NCBI GenBank assembly: GCA_003506435.1
Contig: DOAQ01000038.1
Coordinates: 1 to 6,988, forward strand
Source: Prolixibacteraceae bacterium
Lineage (GTDB): Bacteria; Bacteroidota; Bacteroidia; Bacteroidales; Prolixibacteraceae
Direction: 5' to 3'
Length of the DNA stretch: 6,988 bases
Shown: positions 1 through 5,806 of the stretch, piece after piece
Numbering within the stretch: the first letter of the stretch is position 1
How the letters are laid out: every line of letters begins with the position of its first letter
Notes under the pieces: generated by a model
What the model was told of the DNA's origin: nothing
What the model saw: the letters and a program-made list of their open reading frames with translations, nothing else
The model's database searches: none
Program-made: the position numbers and the translations under genes

Positions 1-234
1 ATCGATCATCCAGCCGGCAATAAACCCGAACAGGGGCCCGACAAGCAGTTTTCCAACCGCATTACCTGAAGTTACAACTGCCCGCGACCAACCGTATTCA
101 CGGGTCATGAAATCGTAAAAAAACGGAAGCCCGTAATAGGCAAAACCGACCAGTGCGAACAATGTTAAAAAGGCTGTCACTACAATGTACGTCTGTGAAC
201 TCCGGTGCGAAGAAGAAATATCTGTTTTTTCCAT
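1..234 (-). CDS. MFS transporter, N-terminal part (cut by the left window edge)
   Basis: Seen: an ATG at 234-232 opens a minus-strand frame that stays open to base 1, giving 78 residues. A short polar N-terminus (about residues 1-15) leads into a hydrophobic segment (about 16-40, with TYIVVTAFLTLFALVGFAYY). A loop with YDFMTREYGWSRA (40-52) follows, then a second hydrophobic segment starting at SGNAVGKLLVGPLFGFIAGW (56-75). The xxxGWSRA loop between TM1 and TM2 and the G-P-L-x-G-x-x-x-D end of TM2 are typical of the major facilitator superfamily, especially the oxalate/formate-antiporter-like and monocarboxylate-like branch. Family members run to about 400-430 residues, so most of the protein lies outside the window. 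It is an inner-membrane carrier, and the substrate cannot be read here. The leader has no convincing Shine-Dalgarno sequence, as is common in Bacteroidota. It is the last visible gene of the minus-strand unit but is separated from the HAD gene by a 391-bp gap. Confidence 0.85.
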   Translation of the reverse strand, partial: MEKTDISSSHRSSQTYIVVTAFLTLFALVGFAYYGLPFFYDFMTREYGWSRAVVTSGNAVGKLLVGPLFGFIAGWMID

Positions 235-343
235 TTTATATTCACATCAAAACATTACCCAAGATTATTTCAACCCTAAAAGCGAACCAATCTTCAGGGT
301 TTCACTGTAATCTTTTCTTTTTTCATATAACCGTGTAGTGATA
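235..343 (-). promoter_or_regulatory. Structured leader upstream of the MFS gene
   Basis: This is the part of the gap nearest the MFS start. Two nested inverted repeats are visible: an outer 7-bp pair, AAGATTA (261-267) with TAATCTT (308-314), and an inner 6-bp pair, AACCCT (272-277) with AGGGTT (296-301), leaving an 18-nt loop. A second AATCTT copy at 289-294, inside the loop, could also pair with AAGATT at 261-266, so two folds compete. No T-run follows in the minus direction, so this is not a classical intrinsic terminator. A regulatory leader is possible, but chance is not excluded in AT-rich DNA. Confidence 0.3.
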
Positions 344-635
344 TTGTCCCTAAAAGAAAAAGCAAAATATCCCCAAAAATAGTCGGATACAAATCCTTTT
401 AAAAAGTCACGATGATTATTATCCTAAGTTTTGATTAAAACCCTGCAATTTCATAGTAATTACTTCCAGTTTCTATGAAATATCTATTTTTATCAGATAG
501 AATTTAGCTTTTCGCTTTTTGGTAAATTCCATTCTCGATCTTTAATTTATTGATTTTTGATCCAGAGTGGTTTAGTTTTTCAATTCTGGTTTGTAAAACT
601 TGCATATCAACATCTGCTTTTCATTTTAGGGACCC
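344..635. mobile_element. Possible MITE-like insertion with terminal inverted repeats
   Basis: Seen: GTCCCTAAAAGAAAAAGC at 346-363 matches the reverse complement of 616-633 (GTCCCTAAAATGAAAAGC) at 16 of 18 positions. The pentamer TGATA lies exactly two bases outside each end (339-343 and 636-640), which resembles a 5-bp target-site duplication. The two outermost bases (TT on the left, CC on the right) do not match as inverted repeats. The interior is AT-rich and holds another perfect 9-bp inverted repeat (448-456 / 473-481). It also holds a minus-strand reading frame interrupted by one stop (435-617) that could be a relic. No transposase is recognisable, so the element would be non-autonomous or decayed. 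The right end covers the stop codon of the HAD gene. Inference only: I know of no named element with these ends, and the repeats could be fortuitous. Confidence 0.33.
374..381 (-). promoter_or_regulatory. Possible outward-facing -7 promoter element (TATTTTTG)
   Basis: On the minus strand these bases read TATTTTTG, a full match to the Bacteroidota -7 consensus TAnnTTTG. It points toward the MFS gene and would start transcription about 130 nt upstream of its ATG. No TTG is present 19-21 bases upstream, so the -33 half is missing. In AT-rich DNA an 8-base match of this kind can occur by chance. Confidence 0.2.
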
Positions 636-1321
636 TGATAAAAAGCCTCATTCAGATCTTTTAGTCTACACTGTTTTTTTATCAATATTACAGTTATTTC
701 CGCCAAAGAACGAACAACAACATCAGCCTTGCTTAAATCCTGATCACCCGAATTCGGATTTATATACCCGATGCATTTCATATTGGCACTTTTCGCTGCA
801 GTTACTCCGTTGCATGAATCTTCAATTACAACACATAATTCCGGTTCAATTCCTGCCGATTCAGCAGCTTTCAGAAATATTTCCGGATGAGGTTTACCTT
901 TTTTAACATCTTCTCCACTTATAGTTGCATGGAAATAATGCCTGATCCTGAGATTTTCGAGAATATAATTGATTTGTTCATGCGGAGAGGAAGAAGCCAG
1001 CACCAATAAAAAATCATTTTTACATAAATCAACTATGAGTTCCGGGATATATGGAATTGGCCTTAAGTATGCTTCTTTTTTTAAATATTCGATGTAAAGC
1101 GATTTTTTAAGCTGAATAATTTCAGGAACTGTGATGGGCAACTCATATAAGTTTCCAATTTGGGACCACATTATTTCATCTGTGGTTCCAACCACAGCGT
1201 TGTGTTGCTCATCGGAAACATTAATTTCCAATATCTTGAATATCTGACGTTCACACTCCTGATGGATAGGTTCACTGTCAATAATTACACCATCCATATC
1301 GAAAATAACGCATCGCTTCAT
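626..1321 (-). CDS. HAD-superfamily phosphatase/phosphomutase, beta-phosphoglucomutase-like
   Basis: A 231-residue HAD hydrolase of the usual length for the beta-PGM/CbbY-like subfamily. Motif I is FDMDGVIIDSEP (7-18), with D8 as nucleophile and D10 as acid/base. A helical cap (about 18-85) is followed by motif II at LASSSP (108-113), the motif III lysine in KKGKPHPE (K143), and motif IV IEDSCNGV (166-173) with the Mg-binding acidic pair E167/D168. It should be a soluble, Mg-dependent enzyme that removes or moves phosphate on a small, probably sugar-type, substrate; the exact substrate cannot be predicted. The start is supported by AAGGA about six bases upstream, and the gene lies 27 bp after the permease stop, so it is probably co-transcribed. 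Its GC content, by hand count of several lines, is near 36%, lower than the enzyme genes upstream. The last residues (QGP and stop) fall inside the putative insertion at 344-635, so the C-terminus may have been altered. Confidence 0.88.
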   Translation of the reverse strand: MKRCVIFDMDGVIIDSEPIHQECERQIFKILEINVSDEQHNAVVGTTDEIMWSQIGNLYELPITVPEIIQLKKSLYIEYLKKEAYLRPIPYIPELIVDLCKNDFLLVLASSSPHEQINYILENLRIRHYFHATISGEDVKKGKPHPEIFLKAAESAGIEPELCVVIEDSCNGVTAAKSANMKCIGYINPNSGDQDLSKADVVVRSLAEITVILIKKQCRLKDLNEAFYQGP

Positions 1322-1348
1322 TTAAAGTCCTTTTTGTAAAGAGTAGTA

Positions 1349-2740
1349 TTAAACATTTGCAAAATCCATCATTACTGTTGTTTTCCGAAAGCCTTTGGTG
1401 CGTATCCCCAGATAAATAATTCCGACCAGCATCCATCCCCCTCCAATAATAAATGTTTTCACTGGCAAATTTAGCCATATAACAAGGCAAATTACAAACC
1501 CGACAGCAGGAGGGAGGAAATCAAACAGAAATCCTTTTACAGTCTTTACTTTTGCTTTAAAGAAATATTCACGGATGGAGGCGATGTTTACTCCCATGAA
1601 AGCAAAAAAAGCCCCGAAATTAATCAGGCGGGCACATTCTTCGTAATTGAGCAACAAAGCCCCAAATAATGCCAATCCCCCCACAAAAAGTACGTTATAA
1701 GTAGGGATGGCGCTTTTTTCACCCAAGTGTCCAAAAACTTTTTTGGGGATTACACTGTCGCGGCCCATACCGAAAAGCAACCGGGCTGCCCCCAATTGGC
1801 CTGTCATGCCGGAGCCAATGCTTCCTACCAGCAAGATTACGGACAGGGATCCATCCAATAAAGCTCCACCAATCCGGTTGGCAACTGACATGATGGCTGT
1901 GTCCAGTGCATTGTTCCGGGCTGCATCATCAGTTAATCCGCTGGTAAACGAAGCCCAGTCGGGCCATGAAACCTGGGCCAGGTAGACCTGGGCGCCACTC
2001 CAGACCCCCGTAATCAGACAGGTCATTACAGCAGCAATCAAAACATTCCGCCTTGGGTTCTTCACTTCTTCCGAAAGTGTGGTCAGCCCGTCAAACCCAA
2101 TATATGTTAATGCAGCCAAAGCTGTTGCCGAACCGATAGCCCCCAATGAAAAAGTTTCAGGATTATAAAACGGGCGTGCAGAAAACAATCCCTCAAAACC
2201 TTCTTTCAAAAATATATACCGGATAGCAGTTGCCATAAACCAGAACACCACCACACTCATGATGATCATCAAAATCCAGTTAGTCCTTGAAGCTACCTTG
2301 ACTCCACGCAAGTTGATGAAGGTAAAAAGTCCTGTAAAAAAGAATATCCAGAAATAATAGGGAATTACCGGTAAAAGATGGTTTGCAGTGATACTGGTAA
2401 AGATGACGCACAGGATTGGTATAAACATATAATCCATAAACATGGACCAGCCGGCAACAAACCCCAGGTGCGGATTGATCCCTTTCCCCACGTAAGTATA
2501 AGCTGAACCAGCAGCCGGGTAGCGGTTCGCCATTCTTCCATAGCTGATGGCTGTAAAGATCATGGCAACCATAGCGATCAGGATCGTTGTCACTGCATGA
2601 CCTCTGGAAATATCATTGGCATGCCCAAACAAGGGCAATGCGGCGACAGGCTGAATGAGAATAATACCATAGATTATAAGGTCACTCAGCGATAAGACAC
2701 GCTTCAGCTTTACCTCTGGAATACCGTTTGTAACAGCCAT
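1349..2740 (-). CDS. APC-superfamily amino acid/amine permease
   Basis: A 463-residue integral membrane protein with about twelve hydrophobic segments, the normal size for the amino acid-polyamine-organocation superfamily. TM1 (about 18-38) carries the broken-helix glycine region GIILIQPVAALPLFG. The family motif YPAAGSAYTYVGKG (74-87) follows TM2. ALTYIGFDGLTTLSEEVKNP (210-229) is the conserved TM6 and following loop, and GAARLLFGMGRDSVIPK (317-333) is the conserved loop after TM8. These features place it with proton-coupled uptake or exchange systems for amino acids and polyamines; the specific substrate is not evident. It lies 31 bp downstream of the oxidoreductase and 27 bp upstream of the HAD gene, in one operon-like run. 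The leader is very A-rich without a strong Shine-Dalgarno sequence. Its presence next to an aminotransferase suggests that the pathway substrate or amino donor carries an amino group (inference). Confidence 0.92.
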   Translation of the reverse strand: MAVTNGIPEVKLKRVLSLSDLIIYGIILIQPVAALPLFGHANDISRGHAVTTILIAMVAMIFTAISYGRMANRYPAAGSAYTYVGKGINPHLGFVAGWSMFMDYMFIPILCVIFTSITANHLLPVIPYYFWIFFFTGLFTFINLRGVKVASRTNWILMIIMSVVVFWFMATAIRYIFLKEGFEGLFSARPFYNPETFSLGAIGSATALAALTYIGFDGLTTLSEEVKNPRRNVLIAAVMTCLITGVWSGAQVYLAQVSWPDWASFTSGLTDDAARNNALDTAIMSVANRIGGALLDGSLSVILLVGSIGSGMTGQLGAARLLFGMGRDSVIPKKVFGHLGEKSAIPTYNVLFVGGLALFGALLLNYEECARLINFGAFFAFMGVNIASIREYFFKAKVKTVKGFLFDFLPPAVGFVICLVIWLNLPVKTFIIGGGWMLVGIIYLGIRTKGFRKTTVMMDFANV

Positions 2741-2771
2741 TTTCTTTTTTTTAATTTTTCCTTTTTTGCAT

Positions 2772-3914
2772 CTATTTTATTTCAATCCAGGAACGTGTGC
2801 TGGCGGATTGCTCAACAGCTTCCAATACTTCCTGACATTTCACTCCATCTTCAAAACTCGGGTTAAACGGTTTATCTTCTATAATAGAACGAATAAATTC
2901 AGCAACTTCGATAACAAACGAATCGGCATAACCGATACCGTGCCCCTGTGGCCACCAGCCACCTTTGTAAGGATGAACATCATGTGTAACATTGATTTTA
3001 CGGAAGCCTGCTTCCTGTGGCGATTGCGTATTGTCGTAAAACAACAGGTAGTTCTGGTCTTCAAAATTCCAGAAAACAGAACCTTTCTCGCCGTTGATTT
3101 CAATGGTATTGTAGTTTTTCCGTCCGGTAGCCAATCGTGTTGATTCGAAACAACCGGTAGCGCCACCTTCAAAATTCACCAGGAACTGGGCAACATCGTC
3201 AACCGTAACAATTCCTTTGGGGCCATCGGGATTATTACTGTCTAGCGGACGTTCTTTGATTAATGTTTGCAAATTACCTGTTACTTCCCTGAAATTCAAT
3301 CTGGTTATAAAACGGGTAGCATCTACCGAATGGGCGCTCAGATCGCCCAAAGGCCCTGAACCGGCAAATTTTTTATCGAACCGCCAAACCATCCCGAAAT
3401 TAGGATCGGTAATCCAATCCTGCGCATATCGTACAAATACGTGATAAATCCGTCCAATCCGTCCTTCCTGAACCAACTGACGGGCCAATGCCAGCGAGGG
3501 CGTAAAACGGTAGGAATATCCACAGCAATGTTTCACTCCGGCTTTTTCAACTGCATTAAGCATTTCCAGTGCTTCTTCCAGATTGTTGGCCAAGGGCTTT
3601 TCGCAAAGTACGTGTTTACCGTTTTTGGCAGCCTCAATAGCGATTTCCTTGTGCAAAAAATTCGGCGTTGCAATGCTGATCAGATCAATATCGTCGCGTG
3701 TGACCACTTTTTGCCAGTCGGTTTCTACTTCTTCCCATCCATATTTATCGGCAAACTCCCGTAAATTTTCAGGACTGTCTTTTGCACAAAGGCATTTCAG
3801 GGTAATTTTTGCGGGAATACCCTCCCACATGGCCGCATTACGGTAAGCATTTGAATGGGCAATTCCCATGAACTGGTGGCCAATCAGCGCCACCCGTATT
3901 TCTTTTTTCAACAT
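2772..3914 (-). CDS. Gfo/Idh/MocA-family NAD(P)-dependent oxidoreductase
   Basis: A 380-residue two-domain dehydrogenase of the usual family length. The N-terminal Rossmann fold begins with VALIGHQFMGIAHSNAY (8-24). The glycine motif reads G-H-Q-F-M-G, so the middle glycine of GxGxxG is replaced by Gln14, a variation that I believe occurs in the MG-x-AHS-N branch. ISIATPNFLHKE (79-90) and the hallmark CEKP (104-107, catalytic-type Lys106) follow. The C-terminal substrate domain has GPLGDLSAHSVDATRFI (187-203), with the D191/H195/D198 arrangement that handles the substrate hydroxyl. A Trp/Gly-rich stretch near the end (GGWWPQGHGIGYADSF, 318-333) probably lines the pocket. Relatives oxidise or reduce hydroxyls of sugars, inositols and their derivatives. 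There is no signal peptide, so it is expected to be cytoplasmic. It is 90 bp downstream of the small protein gene and 31 bp upstream of the permease. The exact substrate cannot be assigned. Confidence 0.92.
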   Translation of the reverse strand: MLKKEIRVALIGHQFMGIAHSNAYRNAAMWEGIPAKITLKCLCAKDSPENLREFADKYGWEEVETDWQKVVTRDDIDLISIATPNFLHKEIAIEAAKNGKHVLCEKPLANNLEEALEMLNAVEKAGVKHCCGYSYRFTPSLALARQLVQEGRIGRIYHVFVRYAQDWITDPNFGMVWRFDKKFAGSGPLGDLSAHSVDATRFITRLNFREVTGNLQTLIKERPLDSNNPDGPKGIVTVDDVAQFLVNFEGGATGCFESTRLATGRKNYNTIEINGEKGSVFWNFEDQNYLLFYDNTQSPQEAGFRKINVTHDVHPYKGGWWPQGHGIGYADSFVIEVAEFIRSIIEDKPFNPSFEDGVKCQEVLEAVEQSASTRSWIEIK

Positions 3915-4004
3915 AGTTTTAAAGATTAAATATTTTCATAAAATCTGACAAATAATTAGCTTACATGTTTTGCATTCTATTTTTTGTATTTGCTTATTCA
4001 ATTG

Positions 4005-4376
4005 TTAATACAAGTCTTCCGCAAGCAGGCAGCTTTTTAAAATTTTTGTCTGTTTTGCGCTGAAAGCTATTTCACCTCCTTTTTTCCTATCCACAAACTG
4101 ATCATCAGAAGTTAAAAATCCTTCGATCACCCGGTCGTTTGTTTCAAGTAAATATTCTGTTTCCCCTTTATTAACAATCCATGCCGTTGTATAACAATTA
4201 GAATGTCTTCTGCCGCAAACGACAAATCCATTATCTACATTTTTGGGTTGATATTTGTATATTTTGCCATCCTTAAACCAGATGGCAGCACATAAAATGT
4301 AAATTTTATCAGCTATAATATCAGACCTAAACATTTTAGTGTTTTCCAATTCCTCAATATCCAATAGCTTGTTCAT
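4005..4376 (-). CDS. Conserved hypothetical protein, phage-associated family
   Basis: A 123-residue soluble protein with no signal peptide or membrane segment. Recognisable parts are KIYILCAAIWFKDGKIYKYQ (25-44), a VCGRRHSNC block (53-61) containing Cys54, His58 and Cys61, and the C-terminal stretch EGFLTSDDQFVDRKKGGEIA (85-104) followed by a terminal AEDLY. From memory, proteins with this CGRRHxNC ... GFxTSxxxFVDRxEAxxIA ... SEDLY pattern are widespread in phages and prophages and occur as stray bacterial genes; no function is known to me. The Cys/His cluster might bind a metal, but this is a guess. It starts 13 bp after the aminotransferase stop, so it is probably translated from the same message. 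GC over 4021-4320 is about 35% by hand count, against about 48-52% in sampled aminotransferase lines, which fits separate acquisition. Confidence 0.8.
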   Translation of the reverse strand: MNKLLDIEELENTKMFRSDIIADKIYILCAAIWFKDGKIYKYQPKNVDNGFVVCGRRHSNCYTTAWIVNKGETEYLLETNDRVIEGFLTSDDQFVDRKKGGEIAFSAKQTKILKSCLLAEDLY

Positions 4377-4389
4377 TATTTTCTTTTAC

Positions 4390-5577
4390 CTACCTACAAG
4401 CCTCTATAAACTGTATTGCAGCAGCTTCAATCTCAGCATCCGTAGAATTAATATTGATCCCCCAGCCTGCTCCAAGTCCCCCGTCAACCACACCAACACT
4501 GATATTCATCGCGCGGCTTAAAATATCGTCGGTTTTGGGGTACGAACCTTTGGTGTGGGGCTGGCCAACTTCTTCCAGGTGTTTCATTACATGTTCCATG
4601 TTTGCATATACATGCCATCCGCTCTGGTCTATGGTTTTGGAACCCAACGCTTTTGAAACTTTCACGGCTTGTTCCCGAGTATCGAAAATGACTGTGCAAA
4701 GAGTGGCTGCATCGCCGCCATCGGGGTCGTTCAACACCCTGAATTTAAATCCACCGACCCCTGCAATGAGTTTTTTTAGCTTGCTTCTTTTTTCCCGAAG
4801 GGTAGCCACAATTTTATCGAGTTTCTGTAACTGTGCAAGACCAACTGCACCCGTAATTTCATTCATCCTGAAATTCAAACCCAGGATGCTTCGTGCCCCG
4901 ACTTCAACACCAAAACGATTTGGCTTATGCCCCTGGTCATGGGCGCCAAAAGCTGCTTCGTACAGTTTTTCGTTGTTTGTAACCACCAGTCCGCCATCAC
5001 CGCTATTAATGGTCTTGAAAATATTAAGCGAAAAAGCCCCCATATCGCCGATGGTACCCACTTTCTTTCCTTTGTAAGAAGCGCCTGCCGCCTGGCAACT
5101 GTCTTCAAGCACCAACAAATTGTGCTTTTTGGCGATAACCATGAGTTTATCCATATTACATGGATTTCCAAGCATGTGCACGGGAATAATAGCTTTTGTA
5201 CGGGGGGTAATCCGGTGTTCAATGTCTTCCGGGTCTAACGACAGGCTTTCATCAATTTCAGCCAAAACAGGAACGCAACCAGCAAAAATAATGGCCGAAT
5301 AAGTAGCTACAAACGTATACGCCGGAACAATTACTTCGTCTCCGGGTTTTAAACCCATTGCCAACAGGGAAACCAGCAACGACGATGTTCCCGACGATGT
5401 GGCAAGGGCATAGTTTGCACCGCAATATTGTGCAAATTCTTTTTCCAGTGTTGAAACTTTATGTAAAAACTTCGGGTTACTTTCGCTCCCGTATCGGAAA
5501 AGATACCCGCCTTGCATAACTTCATTTACGGCTTCCATTTCTTCTTTTCCATACCAATATGCACCTGGTCCTGACAT
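4390..5577 (-). CDS. DegT/DnrJ/EryC1/StrS-family PLP-dependent aminotransferase
   Basis: A 395-residue fold-type I aminotransferase of the sugar-aminotransferase class, full length. It opens with GPGAYWYGKEEMEAV (3-17), a start typical of one branch, then EFAQYCGANYALATSSGTSS (47-66), where SSGTSS holds the PLP phosphate. GDEVIVPAYTFVAT (79-92) and VLEDSCQAAG (156-165) follow, the latter with D159 contacting the PLP ring nitrogen. The Schiff-base lysine is K188 in AFSLNIFKTINSGDGG (181-196). The signature NFRMNEITGAVGLAQLQKLD (235-254) completes the family pattern. Members transfer an amino group, usually from glutamate or glutamine, to keto-sugars or keto-cyclitols; the reverse reaction is also possible, and a few relatives have other roles. 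The gene has a near-perfect Shine-Dalgarno sequence (AAAGGAGG) five bases before its ATG, unusual in this sequence, which should give strong translation. It is the first gene of the minus-strand unit. The substrate is not determinable here. Confidence 0.93.
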   Translation of the reverse strand: MSGPGAYWYGKEEMEAVNEVMQGGYLFRYGSESNPKFLHKVSTLEKEFAQYCGANYALATSSGTSSLLVSLLAMGLKPGDEVIVPAYTFVATYSAIIFAGCVPVLAEIDESLSLDPEDIEHRITPRTKAIIPVHMLGNPCNMDKLMVIAKKHNLLVLEDSCQAAGASYKGKKVGTIGDMGAFSLNIFKTINSGDGGLVVTNNEKLYEAAFGAHDQGHKPNRFGVEVGARSILGLNFRMNEITGAVGLAQLQKLDKIVATLREKRSKLKKLIAGVGGFKFRVLNDPDGGDAATLCTVIFDTREQAVKVSKALGSKTIDQSGWHVYANMEHVMKHLEEVGQPHTKGSYPKTDDILSRAMNISVGVVDGGLGAGWGININSTDAEIEAAAIQFIEACR

Positions 5578-5582
5578 GATAA

Positions 5583-5590
5583 CCTCCTTT
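5583..5590 (-). promoter_or_regulatory. Strong Shine-Dalgarno sequence for the aminotransferase gene
   Basis: On the minus strand the bases read AAAGGAGG, followed by TTATC and the ATG at 5577-5575. This matches the anti-Shine-Dalgarno sequence almost completely at an ideal distance and fixes the start codon. Most other genes in the window have A-rich leaders without such a site. Confidence 0.8.
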
Positions 5591-5622
5591 TTATAAATTC
5601 ATAATTTTTTATTGTTTCTGAA

Positions 5623-5646
5623 AAACTCAGAACTGTTCAAACTCAG
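5623..5646. promoter_or_regulatory. Direct repeat AAACTCAG x2, possible operator
   Basis: AAACTCAG occurs at 5623-5630 and again at 5639-5646, 16 bp start to start. A short inverted pair AACTG/CAGTT (5631-5635 / 5644-5648) overlaps the second copy. It lies in the leader of the aminotransferase message, between the promoter candidate and the start codon. AraC-family proteins bind direct repeats, so the divergently encoded PocR-AraC regulator could use it. The 16-bp period is shorter than the roughly 21 bp common for AraC half-sites, so this stays tentative. Confidence 0.3.
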
Positions 5647-5675
5647 TTGTTTAATCTGAAGCTGATTTTAGTATA

Positions 5676-5706
5676 CAATGTTAGGCGGATATAACAGGCC
5701 TATCAA
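5676..5706 (-). promoter_or_regulatory. Promoter candidate for the minus-strand operon
   Basis: On the minus strand TTG (5706-5704) is followed after 20 bases by TAACATTG (5683-5676). This fits the Bacteroidota primary sigma-factor pattern TTG-N19-21-TAnnTTTG, with one mismatch in the -7 element. Transcription would begin near 5670, giving a leader of about 90 nt that includes the AAACTCAG repeats. Confidence 0.4.
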
Positions 5707-5768
5707 TGTCAGAAAATGCAAATGAAATATCTAAACCGGCAATGGTGTGGAAATTTATATTTAAGAGG

Positions 5769-5776
5769 TATATTTG
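5769..5776 (+). promoter_or_regulatory. -7 promoter element (TATATTTG) for the PocR-AraC regulator
   Basis: TATATTTG is an exact match to the Bacteroidota -7 consensus TAnnTTTG. It lies 30 bases upstream of the regulator's ATG, implying a leader of about 20-25 nt. At the expected -33 distance the sequence is GGTGTGG rather than TTG, so the upstream half is weak, which would suit an activated or low-level promoter. Confidence 0.5.
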
Positions 5777-5806
5777 TTAGACTGATTTTCAGGAAAAACA
5801 ACCGCG

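Noticed and set aside
481..499. TATCT/AGATA inverted repeat
   Set aside because: Only five base pairs with a 9-nt loop in AT-rich sequence; too weak to interpret.
550..906. 118-codon plus-strand open frame
   Set aside because: It lies mostly antisense to the HAD gene, which has all four catalytic motifs; the plus-strand product has no recognisable motif.
1707..1985. 92-codon plus-strand open frame
   Set aside because: It is fully antisense to the APC permease and is explained by that gene's composition.
3441..3846. Two overlapping plus-strand frames
   Set aside because: They are antisense to the Gfo/Idh/MocA oxidoreductase and show no independent support.
3915..4004. Search for a promoter or terminator in the 90-bp gap before the oxidoreductase gene
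   Set aside because: No TAnnTTTG element on the minus strand and no GC-rich hairpin with a T-run; treated as an internal operon gap.
4454..5077. 207-codon plus-strand open frame
   Set aside because: Despite its length it is antisense to the aminotransferase, whose lysine, phosphate-binding and C-terminal motifs are all intact. The plus product is Pro/Ser/Thr-rich with no motif.
5662..5789. CTGATTTT repeated at 5662-5669 and 5782-5789
   Set aside because: Eight-base repeat 120 bp apart in AT-rich DNA with no symmetry to the promoters; probably chance.
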